Source: RI-153 sp963752935
GTDB lineage: Bacteria > Chloroflexota > Anaerolineae > Caldilineales > Caldilineaceae
Assembly (NCBI GenBank): GCA_963752935.1
Contig: CAVWAL010000009.1
Coordinates: 62,001 to 126,000 of the forward strand
Length of the DNA: 64,000 nucleotides
Reading direction: 5' to 3'
Shown: piece after piece, positions 1-8,594 of the stretch
Position numbering within the stretch: position 1 is the first letter of the stretch
How the letters are laid out: every line of letters starts with the position of its first letter
The notes under the pieces: generated by a model
Told to the model about the DNA's origin: nothing
Database searches by the model: none
The model's input: only the letters and a program-made list of their open reading frames with translations
Made by a program: the position numbers and the translations under genes

Positions 1-69
1 CTCTTCTTTGGCATCCAAAGCCATCGCTAAATACTGGTACCAAACACCACCATTCAAAAAGGGAGTCCT

Positions 70-636
70 ATGTTGCGCTACCGTCTACGTTTCTGGCTGC
101 TCATCCTCGCCGTCACGGCAGGTGGACTGATCGTCGGGGGCACGCACCTCAACGCCTCCACACCGAGGATCAGTCTTATTTTGCCTGCCCCCCCACAAGC
201 GGCGGCGGGCACAATCGACGCCCTCGTTGCCATCGACGAGGCCGCCAATCTCGGCGCCTGGGAATTCGATCTTGGCTACGATCCGGCCTTCCTCACGGTT
301 CAGGGCATGACCATCAATCCGGCCTTTGGCGCCGAATTTGACTGCAACGCACAAAGCCAACGCTGCGCCATCGCCCTCGGCCCCATTGCCGACGAACCAG
401 GGACGGCGCATGTGGGCGCGATCACTTACGGCAAGGCTGCCGGTCTTAGCGGCAGCGGCAATCTGGCCGTGATCCACCTGGCGCCCACCGGCCGGGCAGG
501 GCAGACATCGCTCACAGTAAGCGGCGCCCTGGTCACCGATGTCAGCGCGCAGGCAACTACGCCCGTGGTCGCAGGCGGCAGCCTGACGTTCATCGAGTCG
601 GGTCATCGCATCTTCCTGCCCAATGTGACGAGATAG
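70..636 (+). CDS. Secreted cohesin-like domain protein
   Basis: The protein has 188 residues. Residues 1-30 form a signal peptide with a hydrophobic core (LLILAVTAGGLIVGG). Residues 32-175 look like a cohesin-type beta sandwich: the stretch LGAWEFDLGYDPAFLTVQG is the typical cohesin strand pattern, followed by a Gly-rich region and a closing strand. The C-terminus is HRIFLPNVTR, a short hydrophobic I-F-L-P motif also seen at the end of another secreted protein in this window (25109-27589). No catalytic residues are seen, so a binding or scaffolding role outside the cell is inferred. It lies 11 bp upstream of a dockerin-containing gene and is probably cotranscribed with it. The ATG follows a GGAG Shine-Dalgarno. 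The domain call rests on pattern recognition without a profile search. Confidence 0.7.
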   Translation: MLRYRLRFWLLILAVTAGGLIVGGTHLNASTPRISLILPAPPQAAAGTIDALVAIDEAANLGAWEFDLGYDPAFLTVQGMTINPAFGAEFDCNAQSQRCAIALGPIADEPGTAHVGAITYGKAAGLSGSGNLAVIHLAPTGRAGQTSLTVSGALVTDVSAQATTPVVAGGSLTFIESGHRIFLPNVTR

Positions 637-647
637 AGGAGAATCCC

Positions 648-3600
648 ATGAACCGCAACGTAACTCTATCACTCGCCCTGACCACCGGCCTGATCGCACT
701 CTTTCTCCTCCTCTTCGCCAGGATGGATGGTCGCACCGTGCGCGCCGCCGATGACATCGTTGATCCCTGTGTCTTCGGCGACGTTGACTGCGATGGGCGC
801 ATCAACATCGTTGATCTGCAATCTATTGCCGCACTGGCGGGGACGCCGCAAGAGAGTGAACCGTACCGTCCCGATTTCGACTTCGACGAAAACGGCATCA
901 TCGACCTCGACGACATCTACATCCTGCGCCCTGTCTGGCAATTGCCGGCAGCAACGACGCCGGTCAGCGGCTCGGTGGGACTGGCCGGTGGTCCGCCACG
1001 GCTGGGCTATGCCGTCGATCCCAACGGCGATGTCTTTCTGCGCTGGCAGTTGCCGGTTAGCCCATACAGCGCCACCGTAGAAGTGCTGCGCCAACCGGCG
1101 CCGGCAGGTGCGCTGCCCAGCGGTCGCCCCGGCGTGGGCGTGATTGCCCAGGTCAATCCCATCTTCGACGATGCCACGGCGCTCCCGCTGCTGGGCAGCA
1201 ATTGGGAGTACCTCAGCGGCGTCTTTTCCAGCACCATCGATGCCGACGGCGTACGCGTTCCCGTGACGCTGACCACAGTGTCCGAAATGCACCAATACAT
1301 CCAGGAAGGGACCAATTCCTTCGTGGTGCAGGCCATCGCCAACCAGGACGCCGGCGCGGCCCAGGTCCTGGGCAAAGGCTATTGGGACGGCGACTTCACC
1401 AGCACCGGTGTCTACACCTATTGGATCCGCATCAACGGGCGTATCGTCGGCCCGGTGAAAATGAACACCGGCAGCCGCACCCAACTGCCGCCGCCGCAGA
1501 ACGTCACGGCCTTCGAGGGGACGGTCAATGTGCCCAACAGCGGCTACGGGAAACTAACCCTTCAAAACATGAAGCGGGGCGCCCACGCCTCGATCTACTT
1601 GCGCTGGAACCCCGATCTGGGGCGCCGGCCCAGCCACCCCGAGTGGCAGTATGGGTTCAACGTCTGGCGGCAGACCTGCAACTCGCCGGCCAACTGCGGC
1701 GCATGGGAACTGCGCAACGATCTGCCCATCTTCCCCAAGGTGCCCGCCACCGAGACGCTGACCACACAGACAATCACGAACAGCGTGGGCGTCAGTGTCT
1801 CCACCGGCGCCGAGATTCACGACTTTGCCTGGTTCTGGGCCGACAGCGACCTGGACACCAACAAGATCTACTGCTACCGCGTCACTGCGCTCGATCTGCT
1901 GCAACAGGAAGGCCAGCCCTCCGCGCCCGGCAACCACTGTCTGCGCCCGCCCGACTATCTGCCCCCACAGACCGTGGAGATCGTTAGTGTGACGGTGGAT
2001 CCGCCTACCGAGTTCGTGGGGCCAGAGGTGGAGATCGTCTTCGCAACACTGCCCGACGACGAGCGCAATGGCGACACCGAGATCTACCGGCTCTATCGTG
2101 CCCGCCGCGCCACCGCTGCCTGGCCTGCGGAGTGGGAACCGACCGATACACTCCGCCCCGATGGTATCCGCCCCACCTGGACGATGCGCGATGGGCAGGT
2201 CGCCGAGCACGATGAATTCTGGTATCGCATCGTGGCGGAGGACGGAAACGGCAACCAGAGCATCCCCGGCGCTCCGGTGATTGCCCGTGTGGACGACGTG
2301 GATCCGCCGTCGCCACCCGGCATCTGCATCGGCCAGCCCGGCCAGACACTCACCCGTCCTTGTTTCACTACACCCGATGACACCGCCTTCATGCGCATCT
2401 ACCGACGCTTTTCGCCCACGGGCACGCCCTTGCTCATCGATCGTGTGCCCGTGGACGAGTGGCCCACATGGGAGGACGATTACGCTCCACTGCGCCAGAC
2501 TCAGGTCTATTACGAGGCTGTGGCTGAAGACGAAGCCGGAAATCTTAGCGACGTCTCGTCGCAATTCGGCTGGACACTTTCCGTCAACCAGATCCAGGAT
2601 ATCTCCGCACCGGTGATCAGCGACACGCAGATCATCACCGGCGCCGGCGGCGAGTACAACGGCGTCATCACCTGGCAGATGGTGGGGACGCAGAATCTGA
2701 GCGGTTTCACCATCTATCGCACCGACGGCGAAGATCGCCCCGCAGCCCCAGTGCCCCTGTCAGACGTGGGTGTGGTGACGGTGCAGGGGCGTGGGGCCAC
2801 GGCGGATGTGGCGAACACCTACACCTTCACCGACACCACCTCGGGCATTGGCGCCGACGAGTTGGTCTGGTACATTGTAGAAGCGAACCCGATCATCGGC
2901 TCCGCCAAAGCGTCGAACGCTTACCCGGCCCGCTATGTCAATCTCGATAATCTGAGCGAACGGCCCATGTCGTCGTTCGTAGTGCGCCGCGCCGCCTGGG
3001 CAGGCGGACGCGTAGAGATCGAACTGCCTGACCGCCCCGCCTGCTGCTACATCCTCTTTCGCAGTGGCGACGGCGTGAACGACTTCAGCCAGATTTCGCC
3101 GATTGTGGCGGGCAGCAGCTTCGTGGATTACGACGCGCCGCGCGGCAGCACCGCCTACTATCAGATCCTGCAGATCGACGGTGGCGAGGTGAACTACAAC
3201 GCCCAGACTATCGAGCCTTCTTCGGCAAGCGGCGAAATCATCGCCTACACGCCTGTCTTCCAGGTGAAGATTCCCTCGGAGTATGAGGTGCCACCGTTGA
3301 ACCCGGTGCAGCCCATCCCACCGCAGACGCTGCCCAACAACGCGCCCGCCTTCCTTCAGTTCGGCTCGAACTGGACGGTACAGGTGCGCGATTACAGCAG
3401 CATCACCATGCTAGGCGGCGGCACGGCCAGTGTCTACGGCGACGGCGCTGTGCAGCTTTCGGTGTCGCCAACCCAAACCCTTCCGGTGCGCGTCACCTTC
3501 GCCAATCTGATCATCGATATCACCGGCACGGTGCAGAGCATCGACCCCGGCGGCAACGCCCTGATCCACACCAACGCGCTACCCGTTATCTATCCCGATC

Positions 3601-6600
3601 GCTGGCGCTACTTACTGGAAAATATGCGGCTGGACGAGACCGGCGCTTTCGCCGACGTCACCCTCTTCAACGCAGATGCGGATCTGCAGCATTGGTCGAT
3701 CCCGGCAGACGGACCCGGAAAGCCCATCTTCGTCAATGCCGCCGATGTCGCCATCCTCGACCCAACGCTGGTCTTCAGTCGCACGGTCACCGTCAGCCAG
3801 GACTGCGCCGGCGACCCCACGACGCTGCTCTTCCCTTTCGCAGTAGCCGACTGGCCGCTGCTGATCGTACCCACGGCCTCCTTCACGGTGACGCATCTGG
3901 GCGTGGACTTTGGCGCAACCTGCACGCTCTACCGCGACCGTTTCGTCAATGAAGACGTGTTGGGCAATCCGCTGCCCGGCGTGCTCGACTACCGCAACGA
4001 CGGCTTCCTGCGCCAGAGCTACACGAGCAGCGCCGCCACCTATCGCCTTGACGGGGGACTGAATGGATCGTGGGTGCGCAACGCCGCCCACAGCTACCGC
4101 GCCGCCTTCCCCTTCCGCTTCGAGGTGTCGGCGCAGGCGTGGTCGTTTGATTTTGCCGGCGGGCGCATGGTCAACGGCAACGCCGAAACTGGATCGGTCT
4201 TCTTCCGCTACCGGGGCGGCAACGGCGGCCTGCGTGAATTCAGCGGAACCTTCGCTGAATTGGCATTGAACGCCAACGCGGCCGTCACCGGCACGCTGCA
4301 AACGACCGACACCGTGCGCTGGACCCAATATGCCCTTACCCCCACCGACTATGATCTCTACCTGCCGCCCGCCCTCAGCCCCAAACAGCCCTGGCGCGGA
4401 TGGACGGTGACCGCGGGCAAATCCGCCAGCGGCATCCCTGGCGACGAGACGCACGAACCTGGCCTCAACGCCCAACATCATGAGCTGAAATGGAGCGTCT
4501 GCCCGGCCTCGACGCCCAGTGAGATCGCCTTCCCCGCCGGCAGCGGCCTACAGGATCTCTACATACGCCGCGCCGGCGTCAGCGGTGTGGCCGACTATGC
4601 GCTGCTCCCCCCCACACAGATGAGCCTTGCCGGCTACGACACCGAGCTGACCCGCTTCGGCCTCAGTTGGTTTGACAACGTGGAAATGGACAGCGCCGTG
4701 GCCGGCAGCATCTATCTGCCCTACCCCGCCGATGTCACGCTACGCTTCGACGCCTTGACGCTGATCAACGGCTGCGTGGAAAGCGGTCAACTGCTGCCCG
4801 ACGAGCAGATTCTCGACTATTGGAACATGACGATCACGCCGTGGGTGGCGACGCTCAAGGAAACCGGCCCAGGATCGGCCGTCTACAAACTCTGGCTGTG
4901 GTCCTCGGCTCAGGTGAACCACCTGGCCCGCGTCGACGGTGTGGGCCAAGATCTGGAGATGGATCTGCCCTTCAACCCCGACGGCACTTTCTGCGACACC
5001 TGTGATGGCGAAATCATCCCACAGGATGCAGTCTACGAGGTGGACGAGTTCTACGTCATCCTCAAGGATCTGCGCCTCAGCAACTATCCATCTGAAACAC
5101 CTCAATGGGACCCGTCCATCACCATCGAGGACGCGCCCACGCTGAGCGAAGGCTTTATCGAACTGACGGCAGGAACCTATCTGCCGCTCTTCGGCGAAGT
5201 GAGCGATCCCAACAGCGCCCGCATGATCGTGCTGGGCGATCAGGAGTACATCGGCTTCGTGGATCAGCCGCTGGCCGAGCAACCCCTCAGCGATCAACTC
5301 GACATCGATCTCTCGTTCAAACTGGTATACGCCCAGGGGCAGGGTAGCACCGACAGCCGCTGGATCAGCGCAGGCACGAGCCGCATGATCAAGGTGGGCG
5401 GCGAAACCATCGCCGAGATTCCCCAGGGGTTGGTAGTGGAGCCGAATCTGGGCCGTATTGTAACGGGCTTCCCCGCCATGAGCGCGCTCTTCCTGGCTGC
5501 CGACGAAGCGTACGCCAGTTGGCCGGGTCGCTCCGCGGCGACGGCGGGCAACGGGGCGGCACGCTTCGACGGCTGGCGCGACGAGTTGGGGATCAGTATC
5601 CCCATCCTCGATTTCGAATCGGATCTAGCAGCCTTCTTCGTGGGGCAGGGCATGACCGATTACATGGGGTTGATCAGCGACATCAACGCCGAAGTCAGCG
5701 CCAATCACGGCGGCGAGGTGGATCAATGGATCACCGGCGGCGATCTCGATCTGGTTCACTATCAATTTCCGCTCTTCGAGGATATCCTGAGTAACAGTCC
5801 GATCCAGATCAAGTGGGTGCGCGGCGACGCCGTGATCAAGCCTGTGCGCGACGACGATGGGCGTATGGTCGACGGCACGCTAACCCGGCTGGAAGCAACC
5901 ACCATGCTCAAGGTCTACACCAATCCGCGCACGGCAGGGAGTGGCGACGACGCCGATCAATCGCCGCTGTTACAGAGCGATCTGACCATGATCTTCGATA
6001 CACAGGGCTGGATCAGTCTGGAAGCCGAAGGGATCAAGGGCGGTCTGCTCGAAGAACAGTTAAACCTGGGCAGCCTGGATGTGGAGATGCGTCTGCTCTT
6101 TAGCGAGTCTTTGGGTTACGGCGTCGAAGGTGGCCTGACCATGCACAACCTCAAGACCGACCTGGCCGATATCAGCAAGGCGGGCGCAGTGGCAGGCTTC
6201 ACGCTGGACAAGACGAGCCACGATATTCAGTTGCTCTACGTGGGCGCTTTCCTCGACATTCAACTCGACGTGGAGGTAATCGGCAAGATCAAGGTCGGCG
6301 GCTCCATGCTCTTTGGGCGACTCGACAGCAACAGCCCTGTTTTGGAGGCCGAGTACGGCGATCTCTTCGACGACATGAGCGCCAACGGCATCATCGAAGG
6401 CGCCTATATCATGGTCTACGCCAACAACATCCCCATCTTCCAGGTAGGATCTGGCTGTCTGGGCATCGAAATCAAGGGCGGCGGCGAGGTGGCTTTCTGG
6501 GTCTTCACCCAGGACGGCACCGCAAACACCGCCTGGGGGGTGCGGCTGGGTGTGAACGCCATGGGCGAAGCCTTCTGCATCGCCTCTGCCAAAGCCGACA

Positions 6601-6830
6601 TCACCCTCACCCTCGACAACGACTTCGGCCAGGACAATCTGGACCTTACCGGGAATGCCTGGGCAGGAGCCGGCTGCGGCGACTGTGAACCCGAAGATTG
6701 GGACACCAAAGCCGACGTCTACGATGACAAATGGTGCCTGAAGTGTGTCATCGACCTGCACTTTGTCATCCCATTGGCCGAGTCGAACACCAAGTCGGAC
6801 TTTACGTTCGATGCGGACTGTCCGTTTTAG
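648..6830 (+). CDS. Giant secreted protein with dockerin type I repeat and Fn3-like modules
   Basis: The protein has 2060 residues. A signal peptide spans residues 1-34. At about residues 40-95 there are two EF-hand-like calcium loops, DVDCDGRINIVD and DFDENGIIDLDD, spaced as in a type I dockerin. After that come many beta-rich modules. Those between about residues 270 and 850 look like fibronectin type III repeats (recurring WR/Y..Y.V.A.D..GN patterns). The later part has no recognised fold. The extreme C-terminus is Cys-rich (CGDCEPED, KWCLKCVID, DADCPF). No enzymatic motif was recognised. The ATG has a strong GAGGAG ribosome site eight bases upstream. Paired with the preceding cohesin-like gene, it is probably part of an extracellular complex or surface layer, which is inference. 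The gene is long and unbroken, so it is under coding selection. Confidence 0.75.
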   Translation: MNRNVTLSLALTTGLIALFLLLFARMDGRTVRAADDIVDPCVFGDVDCDGRINIVDLQSIAALAGTPQESEPYRPDFDFDENGIIDLDDIYILRPVWQLPAATTPVSGSVGLAGGPPRLGYAVDPNGDVFLRWQLPVSPYSATVEVLRQPAPAGALPSGRPGVGVIAQVNPIFDDATALPLLGSNWEYLSGVFSSTIDADGVRVPVTLTTVSEMHQYIQEGTNSFVVQAIANQDAGAAQVLGKGYWDGDFTSTGVYTYWIRINGRIVGPVKMNTGSRTQLPPPQNVTAFEGTVNVPNSGYGKLTLQNMKRGAHASIYLRWNPDLGRRPSHPEWQYGFNVWRQTCNSPANCGAWELRNDLPIFPKVPATETLTTQTITNSVGVSVSTGAEIHDFAWFWADSDLDTNKIYCYRVTALDLLQQEGQPSAPGNHCLRPPDYLPPQTVEIVSVTVDPPTEFVGPEVEIVFATLPDDERNGDTEIYRLYRARRATAAWPAEWEPTDTLRPDGIRPTWTMRDGQVAEHDEFWYRIVAEDGNGNQSIPGAPVIARVDDVDPPSPPGICIGQPGQTLTRPCFTTPDDTAFMRIYRRFSPTGTPLLIDRVPVDEWPTWEDDYAPLRQTQVYYEAVAEDEAGNLSDVSSQFGWTLSVNQIQDISAPVISDTQIITGAGGEYNGVITWQMVGTQNLSGFTIYRTDGEDRPAAPVPLSDVGVVTVQGRGATADVANTYTFTDTTSGIGADELVWYIVEANPIIGSAKASNAYPARYVNLDNLSERPMSSFVVRRAAWAGGRVEIELPDRPACCYILFRSGDGVNDFSQISPIVAGSSFVDYDAPRGSTAYYQILQIDGGEVNYNAQTIEPSSASGEIIAYTPVFQVKIPSEYEVPPLNPVQPIPPQTLPNNAPAFLQFGSNWTVQVRDYSSITMLGGGTASVYGDGAVQLSVSPTQTLPVRVTFANLIIDITGTVQSIDPGGNALIHTNALPVIYPDRWRYLLENMRLDETGAFADVTLFNADADLQHWSIPADGPGKPIFVNAADVAILDPTLVFSRTVTVSQDCAGDPTTLLFPFAVADWPLLIVPTASFTVTHLGVDFGATCTLYRDRFVNEDVLGNPLPGVLDYRNDGFLRQSYTSSAATYRLDGGLNGSWVRNAAHSYRAAFPFRFEVSAQAWSFDFAGGRMVNGNAETGSVFFRYRGGNGGLREFSGTFAELALNANAAVTGTLQTTDTVRWTQYALTPTDYDLYLPPALSPKQPWRGWTVTAGKSASGIPGDETHEPGLNAQHHELKWSVCPASTPSEIAFPAGSGLQDLYIRRAGVSGVADYALLPPTQMSLAGYDTELTRFGLSWFDNVEMDSAVAGSIYLPYPADVTLRFDALTLINGCVESGQLLPDEQILDYWNMTITPWVATLKETGPGSAVYKLWLWSSAQVNHLARVDGVGQDLEMDLPFNPDGTFCDTCDGEIIPQDAVYEVDEFYVILKDLRLSNYPSETPQWDPSITIEDAPTLSEGFIELTAGTYLPLFGEVSDPNSARMIVLGDQEYIGFVDQPLAEQPLSDQLDIDLSFKLVYAQGQGSTDSRWISAGTSRMIKVGGETIAEIPQGLVVEPNLGRIVTGFPAMSALFLAADEAYASWPGRSAATAGNGAARFDGWRDELGISIPILDFESDLAAFFVGQGMTDYMGLISDINAEVSANHGGEVDQWITGGDLDLVHYQFPLFEDILSNSPIQIKWVRGDAVIKPVRDDDGRMVDGTLTRLEATTMLKVYTNPRTAGSGDDADQSPLLQSDLTMIFDTQGWISLEAEGIKGGLLEEQLNLGSLDVEMRLLFSESLGYGVEGGLTMHNLKTDLADISKAGAVAGFTLDKTSHDIQLLYVGAFLDIQLDVEVIGKIKVGGSMLFGRLDSNSPVLEAEYGDLFDDMSANGIIEGAYIMVYANNIPIFQVGSGCLGIEIKGGGEVAFWVFTQDGTANTAWGVRLGVNAMGEAFCIASAKADITLTLDNDFGQDNLDLTGNAWAGAGCGDCEPEDWDTKADVYDDKWCLKCVIDLHFVIPLAESNTKSDFTFDADCPF

Positions 6831-6848
6831 CAAGAACAGACGGGGAAA

Positions 6849-6885
6849 CAGATTGCACAGATGGCCAGAAAAACTGTGCAATCTG
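6849..6885. repeat. 12-bp perfect hairpin between genes
   Basis: CAGATTGCACAG at 6849-6860 is perfectly complementary to 6874-6885, with a 13-base loop. It sits 18 bases after the stop of the dockerin gene. There is no T tract, so it is either a weak transcription end or an mRNA-stabilising hairpin. Confidence 0.5.
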
Positions 6886-6927
6886 TCTCTACCCACCATT
6901 TTTGTTCACCCATAGAAAGGAAACCCC

Positions 6928-8148
6928 ATGGATCTGCCGGTCAACTACGATGAAACCCAAGTGCCTGCGTATATCCTCCCCAACCCATTGCGCTTTGCCG
7001 ATGGCTCCCCGGTGGAGGATGCGGCGGGATGGCGCCGTCGTCGCACCGAGATCATCGATCTCTTCGCCGATCAGGTTTACGGGCGGCTACCCGGCACAGC
7101 CCCGCACTTGCACTGGAGGGTGACCGATGACACCGCCGGCGCGCTGAACGGGCTGGCGACGCGCCGACAGGTGTCGATCTACTTCAGCGAAGGCGTCGAC
7201 GGTCCGCACATGGATTTGCTGCTCTACCTGCCCGCCCAACGCCGTGGACCGGTTCCGATCTTCCTGGGGCTGAACTTTCAGGGGAATCATTCGATCCATC
7301 CCGATCCGGGCATTGCGCTCTCTTCGGCGTGGATGCGCGAGGGAGGAACGGGCGTCGTCGAGCATCGGGCAACAGAAGCGGCGCGGGGTGCGGCCTGCTC
7401 ACGCTGGCCGGTGGAAACGATCCTGCGGCGCGGCTACGGCCTGGCGACGATCTACTACGGCGATCTCGATCCCGACTTCGACGACGGCTTCCAAAACGGC
7501 GTGCACCCACTCTTCTACGCCAACGGGGCAACGCGTCCGGCAGCGGGGGAGTGGGGCGCAGTCGGCGCCTGGGGCTGGGGACTCAGCCGCGCCCTCGACT
7601 ACTTCGCCCATGAAGAGACCCACGGAGCGGACGTAGACGTCACGCGTGTGGCGTTGTTGGGGCACTCGCGGCTGGGCAAGGCTGCGCTATGGGCCGGCGC
7701 CCTGGACGAACGCTTTGCCCTGGTCATCTCCAACGATTCGGGGTGCGGCGGCGCCGCCATCTCGCGGCGCTGCTTCGGGGAGACGGTGGCCCACATCAAC
7801 ACGCGCTTCCCCCACTGGTTCTGCGCCAACTTCCGGCAATACAACGGCAACGAAGACGCCCTGCCCGTCGATCAGCACATGCTACTGGCCCTGGTCGCCC
7901 CGCGTCCGCTCTATGTGGCCAGCGCCGCCGAAGACCTGTGGGCCGATCCACGCGGGGAATTCCTGGCGCTTCACCACGCCCAACCGATTTACCGGCTGCT
8001 AGGCGCCACCGACCTACCCCTGCGCGACATGCCTGCCGTCGAAGATCCTATCCACGGTGCGGTGGGCTACCACATCCGCCACGGCAAACATGATGTCACG
8101 GCGTACGACTGGGGGCAGTACCTGGATTTTGCGGATAGGCATTTGTAG
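6928..8148 (+). CDS. CE15-like glucuronoyl esterase (alpha/beta hydrolase)
   Basis: The protein has 406 residues and resembles carbohydrate esterase family 15, whose members cleave ester links between 4-O-methyl-glucuronic acid in xylan and lignin alcohols. The nucleophile elbow is GHSRLGK (Ser near residue 246), the bacterial form of the CE15 G-C/H-S-R-x-G-K signature. The catalytic His is probably in YHIRHGKHD near residue 388. A Glu or Asp partner lies between them, and the block SNDSGCGGAAISRR is typical of the family. No signal peptide is visible, whereas most CE15 enzymes are secreted, so either this one acts inside the cell or its export is non-classical. It is separated by 97 bp from the dockerin gene. 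A GAAAGGA ribosome site supports the start. Confidence 0.75.
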   Translation: MDLPVNYDETQVPAYILPNPLRFADGSPVEDAAGWRRRRTEIIDLFADQVYGRLPGTAPHLHWRVTDDTAGALNGLATRRQVSIYFSEGVDGPHMDLLLYLPAQRRGPVPIFLGLNFQGNHSIHPDPGIALSSAWMREGGTGVVEHRATEAARGAACSRWPVETILRRGYGLATIYYGDLDPDFDDGFQNGVHPLFYANGATRPAAGEWGAVGAWGWGLSRALDYFAHEETHGADVDVTRVALLGHSRLGKAALWAGALDERFALVISNDSGCGGAAISRRCFGETVAHINTRFPHWFCANFRQYNGNEDALPVDQHMLLALVAPRPLYVASAAEDLWADPRGEFLALHHAQPIYRLLGATDLPLRDMPAVEDPIHGAVGYHIRHGKHDVTAYDWGQYLDFADRHL

Positions 8149-8173
8149 ATCGCGATCCGCAACATTCCTCTGA

Positions 8174-8202
8174 TTGACGATCCTCCTGCCCCATGCTATC
8201 CT
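8174..8202 (+). promoter_or_regulatory. Sigma-70-type promoter of the aspS leader
   Basis: TTGACG at 8174-8179 and TATCCT at 8197-8202 are separated by 17 bases. Transcription would start near 8209, just before the T-box leader. Confidence 0.6.
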
Positions 8203-8209
8203 GCCTTCA

Positions 8210-8541
8210 ATTGAAAGGATCAACGGCAAAGATGGGGACAGGCTGCACGGTCCACCGGTGTTCAGAGAGCGATGCCACGGCTGCGAGCATCGTCACCGAA
8301 CCGAGACAGTGACACCCCGGAGCCAAACCGGTGAACGCTTGCGTAAGTAGCCGGCTTCGGGTGCGCCCGTTACAGCGTTGCAGGCTGTCTGCCCCAACTG
8401 TGTGCGCAAATACCACGGCGAGTGACACATTCGCCGGGATTGGCCTCCTGACAGACTGCGTGAGGCCCCGATTTTGGGGCGAAAGGTGGTGGTACCACGT
8501 TGGCGCAAGCCTCCGTCCTCCTGTGGACGGGGGCTTTTTTT
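8210..8541 (+). promoter_or_regulatory. T-box riboswitch leader of aspS
   Basis: The leader contains the T-box core GGTGGTACCACG at 8488-8499. It is followed at once by an intrinsic terminator: GCCTCCGTCC at 8509-8518 pairs with GGACGGGGGC at 8525-8534, and seven T follow. Stem I begins with an AGAGAG block near 8265. The lower stem is formed by bases near 8256-8263 pairing with GACACCCCGG at 8311-8320. In the specifier region GAA (8298-8300) and AAC (8299-8301) overlap, and GAC lies at 8305-8307, followed by A as is usual after specifier codons. GAC (Asp) fits the downstream AspRS. Uncharged tRNA binding is expected to stabilise the antiterminator and allow readthrough. Confidence 0.85.
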
Positions 8542-8544
8542 ATT

Positions 8545-8574
8545 GCCCGCGTCCTCCTATGTGTGGACGCGGGC
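8545..8574 (+). promoter_or_regulatory. Second hairpin in aspS leader, with anti-SD sequence
   Basis: GCCCGCGTCC at 8545-8554 pairs perfectly with GGACGCGGGC at 8565-8574. GTCCTCC at 8551-8557 is an exact complement of the aspS Shine-Dalgarno GGAGGAC at 8585-8591. It could be a back-up terminator (ATTTTC follows) or a translational switch. Confidence 0.45.
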
Positions 8575-8594
8575 ATTTTCTATTGGAGGACGAG

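Noticed and set aside
3612..4481. Antisense open frame inside the dockerin gene
   Set aside because: Low-complexity translation without ribosome site; the plus-strand frame is continuous and has clear domains.
8295..8297. ACC as T-box specifier (Thr)
   Set aside because: It sits at a similar distance from the distal stem as GTC in the valS leader, but does not suit an aspartyl synthetase; GAC and AAC lie in the same loop.
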